Positions 61,650-64,000 of a stretch of DNA of 64,000 bases are shown piece after piece. Position 1 is the stretch's first letter. Each line of letters opens with the position of its first letter. The stretch covers positions 30,194-94,193 of the forward strand of contig JAKSMB010000006.1 of the NCBI GenBank assembly GCA_024400875.1, given 5' to 3'. Made by a program: the position numbers and the translations under genes. The notes beneath the pieces are model-generated. The model saw only the letters and a list, made by a program, of their open reading frames with translations, was not told where the DNA came from and ran no database searches. Source of the stretch: Bacteroidales bacterium (lineage in GTDB: Bacteria > Bacteroidota > Bacteroidia > Bacteroidales > WCHB1-69).

Positions 61650-62272
61650 CAATTTTTTCGTTACCAATAGATGTTTCAATGTATGTTTTTTTATATTCAT
61701 CTTGTATTTATTATATATACAATATTTTTTGTTAGATTAATTTAATTTTGGGCGGCCCGGCTCCTGACGTCGCCGTCGCGCTTTCCACACTAACTTCGGG
61801 CTCTATGCTGCTTCGTCGATTGTCACCTACTGTCTTTCGTATAAGGCCTCTTGGCTTGCGGCTTACTGTATTGCCGCCCTCGTAAATGTGTTCCAATCGC
61901 TGCCGCAAACGTACCTCTCCATTTCTCCGTATCCTTGGCATCGAAATTGGAGCATTATCATTCCGTCCCCTCGCACAATCGCGTGTCAGATCTTTTGCCT
62001 GCCTGATGAAAAAACGATTTTTTATGTGCAAAAGATCAAGCCTAAACGAAGACCTTCAATTCGCTTTTTTCGACGATTTTCGAAATTTATTCCGAAATTG
62101 CTCCAAAATGGCACTCTAATCTTTGCGAAAAATCATCAAAAATTACGCTTTTTTTGCTAAAAATAGCCTTTAAAATTCTAAAAAATAAAATTATTCTCAT
62201 TGACAATCAGCGAGTTGCAGAAAAAATGAAAAAAAAGTGCCTGAAGGTGTTGCGTGGTAAAGGAAAACCCCC
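61650..62272. other. noncoding rrn upstream region
   Basis: 623 bases between the rpsU and rrn promoters. I see no supportable gene: the open frames are short, lack family motifs and run across low-complexity tracts. Bases about 61740-61990 are much GC-richer than the flanks. A nested inverted repeat lies at 61989-62037: GATCTTTTGC pairs with GCAAAAGATC (10 of 10) around an inner AAAAAACGATTTTTT. From 62100 the sequence is AT-rich, as for strong rrn promoters with upstream elements. Confidence 0.6.
61989..62037. repeat. nested inverted repeat upstream of rrn
   Basis: Perfect 10-bp arms (61989-61998, 62028-62037) enclose a 29-base loop with its own A6/T6 palindrome. Could be a terminator, a protein-binding site or an RNA element. 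Confidence 0.7.
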
Positions 62273-62280
62273 TATTTTTG
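62273..62280 (+). promoter_or_regulatory. -7 promoter element TATTTTTG for the rRNA operon
   Basis: Fits TAnnTTTG and is followed by CGGTCCC; GTTG at 62249-62252 lies 20 bases upstream as a possible -33 element. It is about 170 bases before 16S. Confidence 0.75.
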
Positions 62281-62451
62281 CGGTCCCAATTGAGAGGGAA
62301 ACGGGGTGCAAGCCCCGAGGGAAAGAAGGGGAGAGCGATTGGGAATGTTCATTGAAAGAATGGAAGGATGTAGCAAATACTCAAGGATTTTTTTGAGATT
62401 CGCAAGCGATAAAGTCGGGACAGACAAAACATAATAAGAAAGAAATTAATT
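62281..62451 (+). other. rRNA leader
   Basis: About 170 bases of leader. TCCCAAT (62284-62290) can pair with ATTGGGA (62338-62344), enclosing a GC-rich hairpin CGGGG…CCCCG (62302-62317). CTCAA…TTGAG (about 62381-62398) encloses a T-run. GTTCATTGAAA near 62347 is a loose match to a boxA-type antitermination site. GATAAAGTCG at 62408-62417 pairs with the sequence just after 16S. Confidence 0.55.
62408..62417 (+). other. 16S processing stem, 5' arm
   Basis: GATAAAGTCG is the exact reverse complement of CGACTTTATC at 63986-63995. The two flank the 16S gene and would loop it out as an RNase III-type substrate. Confidence 0.75.
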
Positions 62452-63980
<1,529 letters not shown>

Positions 63981-63985
63981 TGGAG

Positions 63986-63995
63986 CGACTTTATC
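63986..63995 (+). other. 16S processing stem, 3' arm
   Basis: CGACTTTATC pairs perfectly with 62408-62417. It begins a few bases after the mature 16S end. Confidence 0.75.
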
Positions 63996-64000
63996 AACAA

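Noticed and set aside
61732-62160. Short frames of 77-99 codons upstream of rrn
   Set aside because: No start context, no motifs, arginine- or serine-rich composition from biased bases; treated as noncoding.

Overview
The window is chromosomal DNA from a member of the Bacteroidota, most probably the order Bacteroidales. Support comes from the 16S rRNA gene at the right end, which carries Bacteroidetes-type signatures (a GATGATACGCGAGGAACC stretch and a 3' end in ACCTCCTTTCT). It also comes from many core type IX secretion (T9SS) genes, from -7 promoter elements of the form TAnnTTTG, and from the near absence of Shine-Dalgarno sequences. Genus cannot be settled by eye. I see no prophage, insertion sequence, integron or CRISPR array; the region looks like compact core chromosome with 59 protein genes, two tRNAs and one 16S gene.

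Layout, left to right. 1-2.3 kb: 3' part of dprA, a FISUMP-domain secreted protein and a convergent phosphodiester glycosidase. 2.3-9.2 kb (minus): gldF-gldG-M16 protease-ahcY. 9.3-17.1 kb (minus): porU-porV-ispF-M3 peptidase. 17.2-19.9 kb (plus): porP-porK, divergent from porU and closed by a strong two-way terminator. 19.9-22.4 kb (minus): envC-like gene, engB, META lipoprotein. 22.5-24.3 kb: acyl-ACP thioesterase and azlCD. 24.4-31.5 kb (minus): a probable seven-gene operon ribE-porW-bactofilin-atpZ-membrane protein-rfbB-FAD dehydrogenase. 31.6-36.8 kb: radical SAM and dCMP deaminase genes (minus), then M23 peptidase-phoH-lpxK-purine nucleoside phosphorylase (plus). 36.8-39.1 kb (minus): glycosyltransferase, steroid 5-alpha-reductase family protein, degenerate Rieske-like lipoprotein. 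39.2-42.9 kb (plus): rpsO, pnp, metF. 43-47.8 kb (minus): tRNA-Thr-tuf-tRNA-Trp, then dsrC-NarI/DsrM-like protein-MBL nuclease-rfbD. 47.9-53.5 kb (minus): trmH, HU, TPR protein-ribH-fmt, DUF1015 gene-glycosyltransferase. 53.6-59.5 kb (plus): wbpE-like aminotransferase, DUF4919 protein, wbpD-like acetyltransferase, T9SS type B cargo protein, SIMPL protein. 59.5-61.6 kb (minus): rpsU-xer-hpf-phosphopantetheinyl transferase. 61.65-62.45 kb: noncoding rrn upstream region and leader. 62.45 kb to near the end: 16S rRNA.

How it works together. The main theme is the cell envelope. T9SS parts (PorU, PorV, PorP, PorK, PorW, GldF/G) sit with a type B cargo protein and two Wbp-type sugar genes that could help make the glycan to which T9SS cargo is anchored. 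LpxK, RfbB, RfbD, the glycosyltransferases, EnvC and M23 serve LPS, polysaccharide and peptidoglycan. A second theme is translation (16S, tuf, two tRNAs, S15, S21, HPF, Fmt, TrmH, PNPase, EngB).

The most striking signal is regulatory. Among the starts I checked, only rpsU and hpf, in one operon, have strong Shine-Dalgarno sequences of their own (azlD has one inside azlC). The rpsU one matches the 3' end of the 16S gene in this window over 13 base pairs with one bulge, including a position where this 16S seems to differ from the usual Bacteroides sequence. Other points worth a second look are a two-cysteine DsrC beside a NarI/DsrM-like membrane protein with no sulfite reductase in view, ATP-synthase accessory genes without an ATP synthase, porK cut off from porLMN, a Rieske-like protein that has lost its cluster ligands, and terminators that run directly into the next promoter.
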